Assembly (NCBI RefSeq): GCF_040409795.1
Contig: NZ_CP099571.1
Location: 558,001 to 622,000, forward strand
Length of the DNA: 64,000 nt
Origin: Polynucleobacter sp. MWH-UH19D
GTDB taxonomy: Bacteria; Pseudomonadota; Gammaproteobacteria; Burkholderiales; Burkholderiaceae
Direction of reading: 5' to 3'
Shown: positions 16,133-25,034 of the stretch, one piece after another
Position numbering within the stretch: the stretch's first letter is position 1
Layout of the letters: each line of letters starts with the position of its first letter
Notes under the pieces: model-generated
What the model was told of the DNA's origin: nothing
What the model saw: the letters and a program-made list of their open reading frames with translations, nothing else
The model's database searches: none
Translations under genes and position numbers: made by a program

Positions 16133-16582
16133 ATGACCCATTTAATGTGGGTTAGTTGCATGAGCCGCTTCCTTTTCCGAATTACCACTTTTATTGTGCT
16201 TTTTGCCACATTTGGCAGTGGTTTCGCATTGGCTCAAGCAAATGAAGATTTGGTGACTGTGATCGATGGTCGCCAGTACAGCGTCTCTTATTACAAGAGC
16301 TCAATTAAAAATTTACCCCCTGACTGGAAAAAAGTTTGGACTATTACCAATCGCAAGCAAGAACCTGGCGCTGCACCAGAGCGAATTCAATCTATTCGCC
16401 GAAATATTTTGTTCAATTGCGCACGTAATACTTACTCCACTCTAGCTACCGTTAATTATTCTGAGCCAAATGCAATGGGCAAACCCAATTTGCAGACAGA
16501 AACTGGCTTTGAATTAAATGACGATCCAGTTCCGGAGGGCACTCCGATAGCCATTATTTATTCACAAGTTTGCGGTTCTTAA
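16133..16582 (+). CDS. exported protein, surface-adhesin-E-like
   Basis: A 149-residue ORF; an internal ATG at 16160 (MSRFLFR) may be the true start. A signal peptide ends near FALA-Q. The mature domain shows W-KKVWTITN, then QSIRRNILFNCARNTYSTLATVNY with a conserved Cys, and a C-terminal Cys (QVCGS), a layout like surface-adhesin protein E. It is the first gene of the run that leads to flgA, ten bases before the PilZ gene, so it may be a periplasmic accessory of motility. The family call is tentative. Confidence 0.55.
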   Translation: MTHLMWVSCMSRFLFRITTFIVLFATFGSGFALAQANEDLVTVIDGRQYSVSYYKSSIKNLPPDWKKVWTITNRKQEPGAAPERIQSIRRNILFNCARNTYSTLATVNYSEPNAMGKPNLQTETGFELNDDPVPEGTPIAIIYSQVCGS

Positions 16583-16591
16583 TTTATTGAT

Positions 16592-17350
16592 ATGAGATTT
16601 AATATTTTTCCACCTGAGGGGCTAAGCAGTATTGAGCCTAAGTTTCATGTTGATACTCGACTGATTCAAAAAACCATTGAGCGTGAATTAGGTAAAAAAC
16701 CATTAGCTGGTTTGTATTCCATTGATGGTGTTGGTGCGCCAATTCCAGTTAGTCTCTTAGATGTAGTCAAGGGCTTGTTGGTGATGAAGCCTGAAACTAA
16801 ACCAGAGGGTGGCTTTACGAGTTTGATTGGCGGTCAGCGGATTGTGGTGATGTGTGGTGAGAGCGGCAAGATGCAGTTCTTAGCTGCAAACTTACGCTTG
16901 AACGAAGAGGGTAATCTGGTGTGCCCATTGCCCGCAGATTTAATTCTGATTCAACGTCGTAAAGAATTTAGAACGCTAGGTCCTGCAGATGACGATTTAA
17001 ATTTCGTACTTTGCTTGGGCGCTGGTCAAGAGTTGCTTACTAAAGTCATTGATATATCAGACCACGGTATTTTGTTGGATATTCGTTTGGGTGCGACCGA
17101 AGTAGAGGTGGGTCGCTATTGGCACTCTGGTTATTTTGAGCGTCTCAGATCTCGTTCCACAACCATTGACCTCGTGATTAAAAACGTACGCCCAGGAGCC
17201 GACATTGATCGCATTCGTGCTGGGTGCGAGTTATACGAACCTAAAAAGCAAACACTGAAAGAGTTCGAAAGCACGCGTAGCGCAATTGAAAATGCTCGTG
17301 TGCAAGGCCGCTTAAATCGTTGGTACCTTGGAGCCTCTTGGTATGAGTAA
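16592..17350 (+). CDS. PilZ-domain c-di-GMP receptor (YcgR-like)
   Basis: A 252-residue two-domain protein. The N-terminal part (about 1-115) resembles the YcgR N-terminal beta domain; the C-terminal PilZ domain has the c-di-GMP motifs RxxxR (Arg123-Arg127 in RRKEFR) and DxSxxG (Asp154, Ser156, Gly159 in DISDHG). YcgR proteins slow or bias the flagellar motor when c-di-GMP is high. Being in the flgA run fits such a role. All binding residues are intact. Confidence 0.82.
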   Translation: MRFNIFPPEGLSSIEPKFHVDTRLIQKTIERELGKKPLAGLYSIDGVGAPIPVSLLDVVKGLLVMKPETKPEGGFTSLIGGQRIVVMCGESGKMQFLAANLRLNEEGNLVCPLPADLILIQRRKEFRTLGPADDDLNFVLCLGAGQELLTKVIDISDHGILLDIRLGATEVEVGRYWHSGYFERLRSRSTTIDLVIKNVRPGADIDRIRAGCELYEPKKQTLKEFESTRSAIENARVQGRLNRWYLGASWYE

Positions 17351-17403
17351 TTTATCTTTGCAGCAATTAGCGAAATTGGCGAATTAAGCGTTTTGATATT
17401 GAT

Positions 17404-18213
17404 ATGAACTTCTTCGCATCATTTACTACTGGAAAATTGATCATGATCGTGAGCTTGCTCATGTTCATCGCCTTGGTCTATTTTTTCATCCGCGATTTTT
17501 ACGGCAAAGTAGTTGATGAGGTTAAGGAAAATCAAGCTAAGCCGATTGAGCCAGTTGCGGTAGCGAGCCTGCAAAAAACACACCAGCTTGAAGAAGTGAT
17601 TAATCAAAAGATTGCCAACATGAAGTTGGATCTGATGGCTGAGCGCCTACGAATTACTTCTACCGCTGAAGTCTTGAAAAACTTGGCTAATGAAAGACAT
17701 CTGCCAGAGACGCTGTATCAGATTTATTTTGAGACCCGCGCTTTTCCTAAAAAGAGTTTAGAGGCGCAACAGACAGATTTAGAGTGGCATGCGCAAGCAG
17801 GGATCACCGACCTCAAAGTAGAGCCAATGCCACTTGATGATGGCACGCAGATTTACTTCACACTACATAACTACCCATACAAGCTCACCGCAGTGAACCA
17901 CCGGTTTGCAAGAACCTACTTTGTGGAACTGACCTTGCGTGATGTGGATGATGTCCGTTTGTTTGTTGTGAGAGTCAAGGCAAGCGAGACAAATGGTCGC
18001 GATATTTTAGAAACCGCCATCATTGAAATGAAATCAGGTGATTGGATTGATGACATTGCAAGTTGCCGACTGCTTATGGATAAGCGCAAAACTGAAGTCC
18101 AGCTGATGGCTGAGCATCGTGAGGTGGAATTGCTCAAGCAGCGATTCATCTTGAATCAAGGCGGCAATAAGTTTATCGGTAGCAAAACGGATAACGGTTT
18201 AAAGAAAAAGTAA
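17404..18213 (+). CDS. membrane protein with coiled coil, unknown
   Basis: A 269-residue protein: one N-terminal transmembrane helix (about 12-29), a coiled-coil stalk (about 55-105), then an alpha/beta domain and a helical, Lys-rich tail. No known domain is recognised. It is followed eight bases later by the PDZ gene. Its conserved position between the PilZ and the CheW/PilJ/CheA-like genes suggests that it belongs to the same membrane assembly. Confidence 0.6.
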   Translation: MNFFASFTTGKLIMIVSLLMFIALVYFFIRDFYGKVVDEVKENQAKPIEPVAVASLQKTHQLEEVINQKIANMKLDLMAERLRITSTAEVLKNLANERHLPETLYQIYFETRAFPKKSLEAQQTDLEWHAQAGITDLKVEPMPLDDGTQIYFTLHNYPYKLTAVNHRFARTYFVELTLRDVDDVRLFVVRVKASETNGRDILETAIIEMKSGDWIDDIASCRLLMDKRKTEVQLMAEHREVELLKQRFILNQGGNKFIGSKTDNGLKKK

Positions 18214-18220
18214 AAATACC

Positions 18221-19249
18221 GTGCTAAAAATTCAGTTTCCTCGTACGCAAAAAGGCATTTATTTCTGGTTTTTAGCCTTCTCAAGCTTTTTGCTCTTCGT
18301 TTCTTTGGCGACCCTATTAGCAGCCGCTGGTGAATTGTCTAGCTCTTCTTCAGATTTAAAAAATCTAAAAGTAGTTATGCCAAATTTAGAAGAGTACGTT
18401 AGCTATCAAGCGATTGATTTTCGGTTGAACAATACGACTCTCAATACACGCCGCTTAAAGCCAAGCGATATTCCTAAGTTGGCTGATGATGCAATTGTTC
18501 CAGTTGGTTTAGATGATGCGGTTAATCGCGCATTTCAATACTTCGCCGAATTTGAAAACAAGCGTTCTGGCCCAATTCTGACTGTGACGCCACCCACTGT
18601 TGAGTCAGTTGAGGCCGGTTCCTTTGCTGACCAAGCAGGTGTAAAGCCAGGAGATCTGGTGCAGTATGTCAGCTCGATCAAGATCGAGTCAGTGATGGGT
18701 TACTACCAGGCTTTGAATGAGAAGTTAGCACCCGAGATCAGTTTGAAGTTACTGCGAAATAAGCAAAACACGATTACGGTTGCGATGAAAAATCCTGCGC
18801 GTACTCCAATCACGGGCAGTAATAGTGGCATTACCTTTGCTATTCCACCTGAGGCGGTGTACTTGACCGAGCAAGATAGTAAGCGCATGGCTGATCAATA
18901 TCGCCGTGAAATGCTGCCTGCTATCTCGGTAGATTGGCGCACAGAAGCTGCTAACAATTTGATGCAAAGCGCAAAACGCCTCAATTTAATTTCTAAAAGT
19001 GTGATTGATCCTAATGGACCATCCTCTGCCAAGATTCGTGCTAAAGACGTACTGAATTGGCAGCATAAAAAAGTTTTAGAGGCGATTGATTCTTACTTTT
19101 CTCAAAGAAGAAAAATTGAAAATAAAAATGCCTTCTATCTAACGGGTATGGGTGATGCAGTCGTTGGTTTTGTTTGCAGTCTGGTAATTTTTGTTATTGC
19201 TGGCGCTCTGTATTGGTATCAACGTCGGATTGCGGGTAAAAAGTCATGA
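18221..19249 (+). CDS. membrane-anchored PDZ-domain protein
   Basis: Begins at GTG 18221 and encodes 342 residues: transmembrane helix 1 (about 15-36), an exported region with a PDZ domain (about 120-195, including SFADQAGVKPGDLVQYVSS), a helical region and a second transmembrane helix (about 312-332) with a short basic tail. No protease domain is present, so the PDZ part probably binds a partner peptide in the periplasm. It overlaps the CheW-like gene by four bases (ATGA), indicating coupled synthesis. Confidence 0.72.
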   Translation: MLKIQFPRTQKGIYFWFLAFSSFLLFVSLATLLAAAGELSSSSSDLKNLKVVMPNLEEYVSYQAIDFRLNNTTLNTRRLKPSDIPKLADDAIVPVGLDDAVNRAFQYFAEFENKRSGPILTVTPPTVESVEAGSFADQAGVKPGDLVQYVSSIKIESVMGYYQALNEKLAPEISLKLLRNKQNTITVAMKNPARTPITGSNSGITFAIPPEAVYLTEQDSKRMADQYRREMLPAISVDWRTEAANNLMQSAKRLNLISKSVIDPNGPSSAKIRAKDVLNWQHKKVLEAIDSYFSQRRKIENKNAFYLTGMGDAVVGFVCSLVIFVIAGALYWYQRRIAGKKS

Positions 19250-19653
19250 GCTCACTCGAGAATCAAGAGTACTGGCTTGGATTGCGTATCAACGGCGAGC
19301 GTTATGCCTTGCCAGCATCTTTGGTGCATTCGGTATTTCTTTGTCCTGAAGTAGAGCAGTCGATTAAAGATTTAAAAATCAGCGGCGTGGTAGTGCATGA
19401 GGGCGAGCCCGTTTATTTGCGCAATCATTTTCAGTTACTCAAAAGCAGTCTTAGCGCCAATGGCATGGCTGATTGGCAGCAGGTTTTAAAGAGAGACCAG
19501 GCTCCATGGGTGGTTGTGCTTAAAGATGGCGCGGATAAGGGTTTGGGATTTCGAGTAAATAACATTGTTGGACCGTTTCATTCATCCACTTTTCCTGAGG
19601 CGGCGTTTTTGCATTACAACGGGTCAGATTTTCATTTGGTAGAGGTTTTATAA
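19246..19653 (+). CDS. CheW-like scaffold protein (PilI-like position)
   Basis: A 135-residue protein with a single, divergent CheW-like domain: LGLRINGERYALPASLVHSV at the start (receptor/CheA coupling fold) and GLGFRVNNIVGPFHSS in the second half. CheW couples receptors to CheA in signalling arrays. Its order before a PilJ-like and a CheA-like gene equals pilI-pilJ-chpA of Pil-Chp systems. Several usual CheW positions are changed, so it may serve as structural coupling only. Confidence 0.7.
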   Translation: MSSLENQEYWLGLRINGERYALPASLVHSVFLCPEVEQSIKDLKISGVVVHEGEPVYLRNHFQLLKSSLSANGMADWQQVLKRDQAPWVVVLKDGADKGLGFRVNNIVGPFHSSTFPEAAFLHYNGSDFHLVEVL

Positions 19654-19696
19654 AGTTGCTGGGCATGCCACGAAACCTTATAGTTAGAAATTAAAT

Positions 19697-21676
19697 ATGC
19701 GCAAAATATATAACAATCACGTCTTTCAACGCTCGACCAAGCCTTGGCAGTGGTTGGTCACCATTTCTTTTGCGATTGCATTGCTAGCTAGCATTGGCGC
19801 TTATTTATCTGCCCGCAGCTGGTTGACTGATGGGCGTTATCTCCAATCCCTTGATATTGAACAAATCGAGGTATTACGCCTGATTCCCGCGCTCAAAGAT
19901 CTACAGCAGCAAGTTACTGGCACCCATACGCTTGATTCTGATTTTTTCAACAATATGAAAAAAGCGGACAGACTACTCAGGTCTATGACCGATGATGTGA
20001 AGATGCCTGCAGATGGCGTTATTGGGGCAAGCTCTGCAAATTCACAAAAAACAACTTCTACAGCTAACGCTAGCAAGAGTGTTGCAGCAAGTAAAAATGT
20101 ATCTGAAGGGCCTGTCGCCACGCTTTCAGATAATCCAGCCTTAGCTTTTTTCCAGAAGCTCGATGCAAAAATTATGAAGCTGTTATTTGGTAAGCCAGAT
20201 AAATATGCTGAACTAGAAAAGGAAGAAGATGTTCCTGCGAGTCCTACAGTAGCAGAGCAAAAAACCATTAATGCGGTAGATATTCAGGATGTATTAATTG
20301 GGGCTAAAACTGCTGAGCAATCGATTGTATTAGTGCTTGCTCAAGAGAAAGGTTTAGCAGGCTTGGATATTTTGGCTAAATCTGCTGAGACATTGATTTC
20401 TTCTAAAGGTCCGCTTGAGTTAGACAAAATTGCCACAGATTCTCCTGCAAGAAAGTATGCTGAAAGCTTAGCTGAATACATTAAAGCCAATGCAGCATGG
20501 CAAAAAAATATCACTAGTGCATCTGCATCAGCAGATCTGCAAAAAGCATTAGGTGCAGTAATTGATCAAAAAGTCTTAATTGAAATCGAGGCAGGCAAGA
20601 AGACTGCTGGTAAATCCACTTTGAGTCTCACGCAGGCGATGCCTAAGGTGCATCAAAGTCCTTGGCATACTAAATTGCCACAAGAAAGCGCTTCAGCACT
20701 CAAGGCGTATGTCAATAACATTCAGGTTGTGCGTGAATTTGCTTCAGACCACGAAGCATTAAGAGTGGTAGCTCAGAAAAATTCAGACGGCCTTCGTCTC
20801 TTTGACTTTGCAGCTGCGGGTGGATTCTTAGGGCTCACTTTGGTCAGCATCATCGGCTTGGTCTGTGCTGGATTAGGCGGTTTGATGTTATTGAAAAATA
20901 CTCGTGTTCCTGAGGTTGAAGATAAGCGCACCACTAAGCTTGCAGCCCAGGCAGATGAGTTGTTGGGTTCAATTGATCTAGCGCTGAATAAATCTGGAAG
21001 TGTCAAAGCTCAGGATGCAAAAACCGCATCCGAGTCCAAATCGAAAGCCTCAGATTCAATTAAAGAGGATATTGATCGTAGAGATTTGGCTGACGCAAGT
21101 AAGTCAGAGCTCAAAACAGTTGTTAATGTCATCACTGAACTTAGCCATGACTTAAAAGACAAAGTAGTTGGCATTGAGTCACGCATGAAGACGTTGAGCC
21201 AACTCGGTAATAAATTGCGTCACTCAGTCAACACTTTGCAAGATAAAAGCGCCCAAATGCGCTCTGGCTCTAATGGGCAGTCTGATGGAGCATATGGGTC
21301 AGGCGCTAATCCAAATCGTGGTGGCCCTTTAGAGCAATTGCAGGACGCATTCTTTGCGCTCAAGCAACAAGGCGTGCGTTTGTACTTGGCTATTTTGGAT
21401 AATCACTCGAGCAAGCAGTTGGCTATCGAAACCGAGCAATTGAATTTGCTAGTTGAGCGTGTCGAATCAACCGTTTCTAAAATGCGTACTTCATTAGCGC
21501 AGGCCCTAGATCAAGCTGCTGATGCACAAGCTTCTGCCCCTCAGGTTTCAGCAGAAGTCATTGAGCTCATTAGCATGGATGCAAAGCAGGTGATGCGCGA
21601 TTTAGATTTGTGGCAAGAGGAATTTGATGGACTAAATCGCGCTTTTGGTGACCTTAAGCGTGAAATCAAAGAGTGA
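19697..21676 (+). CDS. PilJ/MCP-like membrane protein without signalling tip
   Basis: The 659-residue protein has the layout of a transmembrane receptor: TM1 (about 18-40), a large periplasmic region of about 330 residues rich in helices, TM2 (about 375-400) and a long cytoplasmic coiled coil (about 410-659). The highly conserved MCP hairpin tip ([19 protein letters not shown]), plainly present in the receptor at 34.3 kb, is absent, as are clear methylation sites. The cytoplasmic part keeps heptad character (LKTVVNVITELSHDLKDKVV). It is therefore receptor-shaped but probably unable to control a kinase in the usual way. Confidence 0.65.
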   Translation: MRKIYNNHVFQRSTKPWQWLVTISFAIALLASIGAYLSARSWLTDGRYLQSLDIEQIEVLRLIPALKDLQQQVTGTHTLDSDFFNNMKKADRLLRSMTDDVKMPADGVIGASSANSQKTTSTANASKSVAASKNVSEGPVATLSDNPALAFFQKLDAKIMKLLFGKPDKYAELEKEEDVPASPTVAEQKTINAVDIQDVLIGAKTAEQSIVLVLAQEKGLAGLDILAKSAETLISSKGPLELDKIATDSPARKYAESLAEYIKANAAWQKNITSASASADLQKALGAVIDQKVLIEIEAGKKTAGKSTLSLTQAMPKVHQSPWHTKLPQESASALKAYVNNIQVVREFASDHEALRVVAQKNSDGLRLFDFAAAGGFLGLTLVSIIGLVCAGLGGLMLLKNTRVPEVEDKRTTKLAAQADELLGSIDLALNKSGSVKAQDAKTASESKSKASDSIKEDIDRRDLADASKSELKTVVNVITELSHDLKDKVVGIESRMKTLSQLGNKLRHSVNTLQDKSAQMRSGSNGQSDGAYGSGANPNRGGPLEQLQDAFFALKQQGVRLYLAILDNHSSKQLAIETEQLNLLVERVESTVSKMRTSLAQALDQAADAQASAPQVSAEVIELISMDAKQVMRDLDLWQEEFDGLNRAFGDLKREIKE

Positions 21677-21708
21677 TGAAGCGTAACGTCGACTAAGCAC
21701 AACTGAAC

Positions 21709-23307
21709 ATGGCTGAAGAAAAACCCCTATTTCTAATAGACGTTGATCGAGCAATCGAAGGATTGCTATCAGCCACACCTAAAAACGCATCCAGCCCAAT
21801 TCAGGTTGAGTCGATTGTGATGCATTGCATTGATCTAGCTAATGCACTTGACGGCGCTGGACTTGAAGATCTCTCTGGATTTGCACAAGAGCTGGCAGGG
21901 CAATTTAAGCAAAATCAAGCGCAGTCTCTATTGCTCGTAAACGACTTTGTTGCATTAACAAATGCGGGAGTTACTCAAATTCATCCTGGTGAAGCAACTC
22001 ACTTAGTTGTCACCGATGAGGTGTTAAATGCTGCTAAGACAAGCTTTGCTAATAAATTGACTCAGTTAAAAGCAGGCAAGCCAATTTCTGCTGAGCCTAT
22101 CGCGGTAGCTAGCCAGCCCGCGCAAGCAGAGCAAAACACGACCCCAGCTGCAACCCAAACAAAGCCTGCTGAAGAAGTGATTGAAGATGCTTTTCCAAAT
22201 CAAGAGTTCTCACCCGAACTCTTCCGCGCTTTACAAACTAAAAAAGCAGAAGCTGAAGATCAGCCTTCGGCGCAAGCTCCGGGCCAAGCTCAGGCGCAAG
22301 CACAAACTCAAAGCCCAGAGCAAACTACAGCACCAGTCTCTCCCGAGCCAATCTCACGTGAGCAGGCATTGGAGCAAACATTAGATCGCGCTGTGAGCGA
22401 GCTCAATCATTTGTTTGCACCTAGAAAAGAATCGCCTCCAGTCTTATTTACCCCGCCAGAGCCTAAGCCATTTGTATTGCCAGAGAATTTAACAAAGCCA
22501 ATTGATCGTGAAAGTGCTTTTGAATATTCAAGCAAGGCGCGCTATCTCGATAAACATTACACATTAGATCGCTCTACCAACTTAAATCGCATGCAAAAAG
22601 CTCGCAGCTTAGTGGGTAAGGGCGATAACTGGAGTGGAGTAGAGGTAGACTTTTTACTAGGTCGCGAACAAGATGAATTAGTGCGCTCAGGCCAGCAATC
22701 ATTGCGCCACATCTTTGAGAACCTCACGGATGAATTGCTGATTGATGAGGTATATGCCGATCCAGATATTGCTCAGCAGCTTTTAACGATTCTTAGCATT
22801 CTGCCGCCATGCCCAAGTATTTTTGCGGTTCAGCAAGAGTTGATGATTTTTGTCGATTTGGATCACGTAACCTTGTCTAACGAGCATCTTTTGGCTGTGA
22901 GCAATATGATGGCCGAGATTGGCGGATCGCTGGAGATTCATCACGATGGCGTACGTTTATCTTGTCCATCTAGCTTGCTGCGTATGCCTATGGCTTTCTT
23001 TACTCGCCATGGTGAGCAATATGCAGTCTCAGCCATTCAGTATCTTGGCGAAGAGCCGCTGAGCAAAGCTGTGGATTCTAAGGTGGACTTTCTGGGGGAG
23101 ATCATTCACCCAGCGCGCAATATTTATGTACGGGCAGGTAATCATGATTATGTGATTCATGCTCATGAATTCTTGGGCGTTCAAAATATGAATGTCCATC
23201 AAAATATTCCACGCTCCTTAGATCGACCTTATTGGATGGCAGGCGTTGCTCTTGATGGTGCTAATAATGTTTATTCTTGGATAGCTTTGGACCGGTACAC
23301 TAGATAA
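21709..23307 (+). CDS. CheA/ChpA-like protein lacking the kinase core
   Basis: A 532-residue protein with an N-terminal helical region (about 8-120) vaguely like an HPt domain, in which His39 (MHCIDLANALDGAG) lacks the following Lys-Gly of active sites; a low-complexity Gln/Ala/Pro linker (about 125-215); a helical part (about 265-345); then a region like the end of a CheA ATPase lid plus the CheW-like regulatory domain (about 400-532; IGGSLEIHHDGVRLSCPSSL, then HGEQYAVSAIQYLG). The N, G1, F and G2 boxes of the ATPase are not found. It should not bind ATP. The stop overlaps the flgA start (TAATG). Confidence 0.6.
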   Translation: MAEEKPLFLIDVDRAIEGLLSATPKNASSPIQVESIVMHCIDLANALDGAGLEDLSGFAQELAGQFKQNQAQSLLLVNDFVALTNAGVTQIHPGEATHLVVTDEVLNAAKTSFANKLTQLKAGKPISAEPIAVASQPAQAEQNTTPAATQTKPAEEVIEDAFPNQEFSPELFRALQTKKAEAEDQPSAQAPGQAQAQAQTQSPEQTTAPVSPEPISREQALEQTLDRAVSELNHLFAPRKESPPVLFTPPEPKPFVLPENLTKPIDRESAFEYSSKARYLDKHYTLDRSTNLNRMQKARSLVGKGDNWSGVEVDFLLGREQDELVRSGQQSLRHIFENLTDELLIDEVYADPDIAQQLLTILSILPPCPSIFAVQQELMIFVDLDHVTLSNEHLLAVSNMMAEIGGSLEIHHDGVRLSCPSSLLRMPMAFFTRHGEQYAVSAIQYLGEEPLSKAVDSKVDFLGEIIHPARNIYVRAGNHDYVIHAHEFLGVQNMNVHQNIPRSLDRPYWMAGVALDGANNVYSWIALDRYTR

Positions 23308-23984
23308 TGCGTTTTATTGGAGTCATCATAGTTGCCTATTTATTAGGCACAAATGCTCAAGCAGCATTGACGCCTGATCTTGATAAAGAAATCACGCGTT
23401 TTATTCAATCAAGCCCAACTGTTAATGGTTTACGAGTTCAGCCAGAGTTAGTTGACCCCAATATCACCGTACCCGCCTGCGTGGGAGGCAATATTGAAAT
23501 CAGTACACAGCCTGGGGCGCGTATTTGGGGTAGAACAACCCTTCAGTTGCGGTGCGCCAAGGCAGGTTGGATGGTGAATGTTCCCTTCAATATACGGGTA
23601 TTTGGTAGTTATGTCGTTGCCAGCCAGTACCTTGCCGCTGGTCAAAAAATTGAGCCAACTGACATTCGGGTGATTGACGGGGAGTTAAGTGCCTTGCCCG
23701 ATGATGTCTTGAGGACCCCAAAAGCGGCATATGACCGTATTTTAAGTAGACCCCTTCAAATGGGGTCCCCAGTTGGGCTAAACGATTTAAGAGAATCATC
23801 CGTAATCAAGTCAGGGGATCCCGTAAGACTTGTTCTAAAAGGCAAGGATTTTGAGGTCTCTGGAGAAGGTGTGGCCCAATCCGCAGGCATGATTGGCGAT
23901 ATGGTCCGAGTCCGGATAGCCGATGGTCAGGTCTTGCAAGGAAAGGTTTTAAGGCCGTCAGTAGTTGTAGTGACGGTTGAGTAA
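23307..23984 (+). CDS. flgA: flagellar P-ring assembly chaperone FlgA
   Basis: FlgA is a periplasmic chaperone for P-ring (FlgI) polymerisation. The 225-residue protein has a signal peptide (cut near NAQA-A), the N-terminal domain and a C-terminal SAF-like domain (VASQYLAAGQKIEPTDIRVIDG, later SGDPVRLVLKGKDFEVSGEG). It is the last gene of the eight-gene run from 16.1 kb and is translationally coupled to the CheA-like gene, tying those genes to flagella. The usual divergent flgB-L operon is not adjacent. Confidence 0.95.
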   Translation: MRFIGVIIVAYLLGTNAQAALTPDLDKEITRFIQSSPTVNGLRVQPELVDPNITVPACVGGNIEISTQPGARIWGRTTLQLRCAKAGWMVNVPFNIRVFGSYVVASQYLAAGQKIEPTDIRVIDGELSALPDDVLRTPKAAYDRILSRPLQMGSPVGLNDLRESSVIKSGDPVRLVLKGKDFEVSGEGVAQSAGMIGDMVRVRIADGQVLQGKVLRPSVVVVTVE

Positions 23985-24005
23985 CGGTGGAGCAAAGGAT
24001 GTAAA

Positions 24006-24022
24006 AACCCAGTTTTTGGGTT
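24006..24022 (+). terminator. weak stem-loop after flgA
   Basis: AACCCA (24006-24011) pairs with TGGGTT (24017-24022) around a T-rich loop, shortly after the flgA stop. The short stem and lack of a following T-run make this a weak terminator candidate. Confidence 0.35.
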
Positions 24023-24099
24023 AGAGTAATAGATATAGGCATTAGTCACCAGATTGGTGCCAAGGGTAGTAAAATGCTGCTAGTACAGAGGAGAAAGCG

Positions 24100-24435
24100 A
24101 TGAAAGTAAACGAGAATGGGGCGCTCATTACGCCAAATACAGGAGTTAATAAAACTAACTCTGGCTCGAACTCGACTTCTGTAAACCCAGGCGCAAATAA
24201 AGTTGCTACTGACGCAGTTGCTGGCCCAGCAGTCAATTTGGATATCAGCTTGACAGCCAAGTTGGCTGAAGTGCAAAGTGATTCCAAGGCGAACAAGGTT
24301 ACTGATGAGGCTTTGATTGAGAAGCTTCGCAATCAAGTTGCCAATGGCGAATTTAAGATTGATTACAAAAAGATTTCACAGGCAATGCTCAAAGATGTCG
24401 TTGCCGCGATTGGCCAAAAACCAAAGCAGGCCTAA
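24100..24435 (+). CDS. flgM: anti-sigma-28 factor FlgM
   Basis: FlgM holds FliA inactive until it is exported through the finished hook-basal body. The 111-residue protein has the disordered Asn/Thr/Gly-rich N-terminus and the C-terminal FliA-binding helices (TDEALIEKLRNQVANGEFKI followed by DYKKISQAMLKDVV). A strong ribosome site (gaggagaaagcg) precedes the ATG. Its target, fliA, lies 1.3 kb downstream on the other strand. Confidence 0.93.
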   Translation: MKVNENGALITPNTGVNKTNSGSNSTSVNPGANKVATDAVAGPAVNLDISLTAKLAEVQSDSKANKVTDEALIEKLRNQVANGEFKIDYKKISQAMLKDVVAAIGQKPKQA

Positions 24436-24436
24436 G

Positions 24437-24461
24437 CAATCCTAAGTTCATCTTAGGATTG
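24437..24461 (+). terminator. perfect 10-bp hairpin between flgM and flgN
   Basis: CAATCCTAAG (24437-24446) and CTTAGGATTG (24452-24461) pair perfectly around TTCAT, immediately after the flgM stop. It could attenuate or stabilise the flgM mRNA; the following tattaatcc is only weakly T-rich, so partial read-through to flgN is likely. Confidence 0.5.
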
Positions 24462-24489
24462 TATTAATCCCAGTAATTTCATCTAGTTT

Positions 24490-24903
24490 ATGTCAGGTCA
24501 ATCCCCATCAATGTCATTTGATGGGATGCAAGCTTTCTTACAAAAAATTGCTGGCGCCGTTTTAGATTTACGCAGTGCGCTAGAAGCAAACGACATGGAT
24601 CGACTGCCAGCAGCGCTAGATCTAACTAATGTGGCGCTAGATGCAATCAATCAATATCCTGGTGGTGCTGAACAACTCAAAGCCGATATCGGGCAGTTCC
24701 CTGAAGAGCAAAAGAAAAGTCTCATGAGTTTGTTAGATGAGGCATCCATTAATCATCAAATTAATGGTGATCTTATTCGCTTGGCTATGCAACGTAGCGC
24801 CGCAATGCAATCGTTTATTGCGCAACAAGCGCCTAGCGCGACCTATGATAGTGAGGGCGGTGTCCCAGGCTCTGTTGGTGGAGTTCTATCCCGTAAGGTC
24901 TAG
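24490..24903 (+). CDS. flgN: flagellar chaperone FlgN-like
   Basis: A 137-residue all-helical cytosolic protein in the usual place after flgM. FlgN escorts hook-filament junction proteins FlgK and FlgL to the export gate. The helix VLDLRSALEANDMDRLPAAL and the heptad pattern to about residue 115 fit the family; sequence identity in FlgN is always low, so position carries much of the weight. Confidence 0.75.
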   Translation: MSGQSPSMSFDGMQAFLQKIAGAVLDLRSALEANDMDRLPAALDLTNVALDAINQYPGGAEQLKADIGQFPEEQKKSLMSLLDEASINHQINGDLIRLAMQRSAAMQSFIAQQAPSATYDSEGGVPGSVGGVLSRKV

Positions 24904-25034
24904 ATTTAGCTTCGCCTCTAGCACCGGCCGTATTCCATCCCCAAAAATTAACTTCAAGAATGTTTCAGTAATTTTGTTCATAATAGAGACGTTCGCTAAT
25001 TAGCGGCTAAACATTTTTATTCATTTCGGAAGTT

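Noticed and set aside
24042-24336. Two antisense ORFs across flgM
   Set aside because: They are shadows of flgM in the other strand; flgM is clearly coding.
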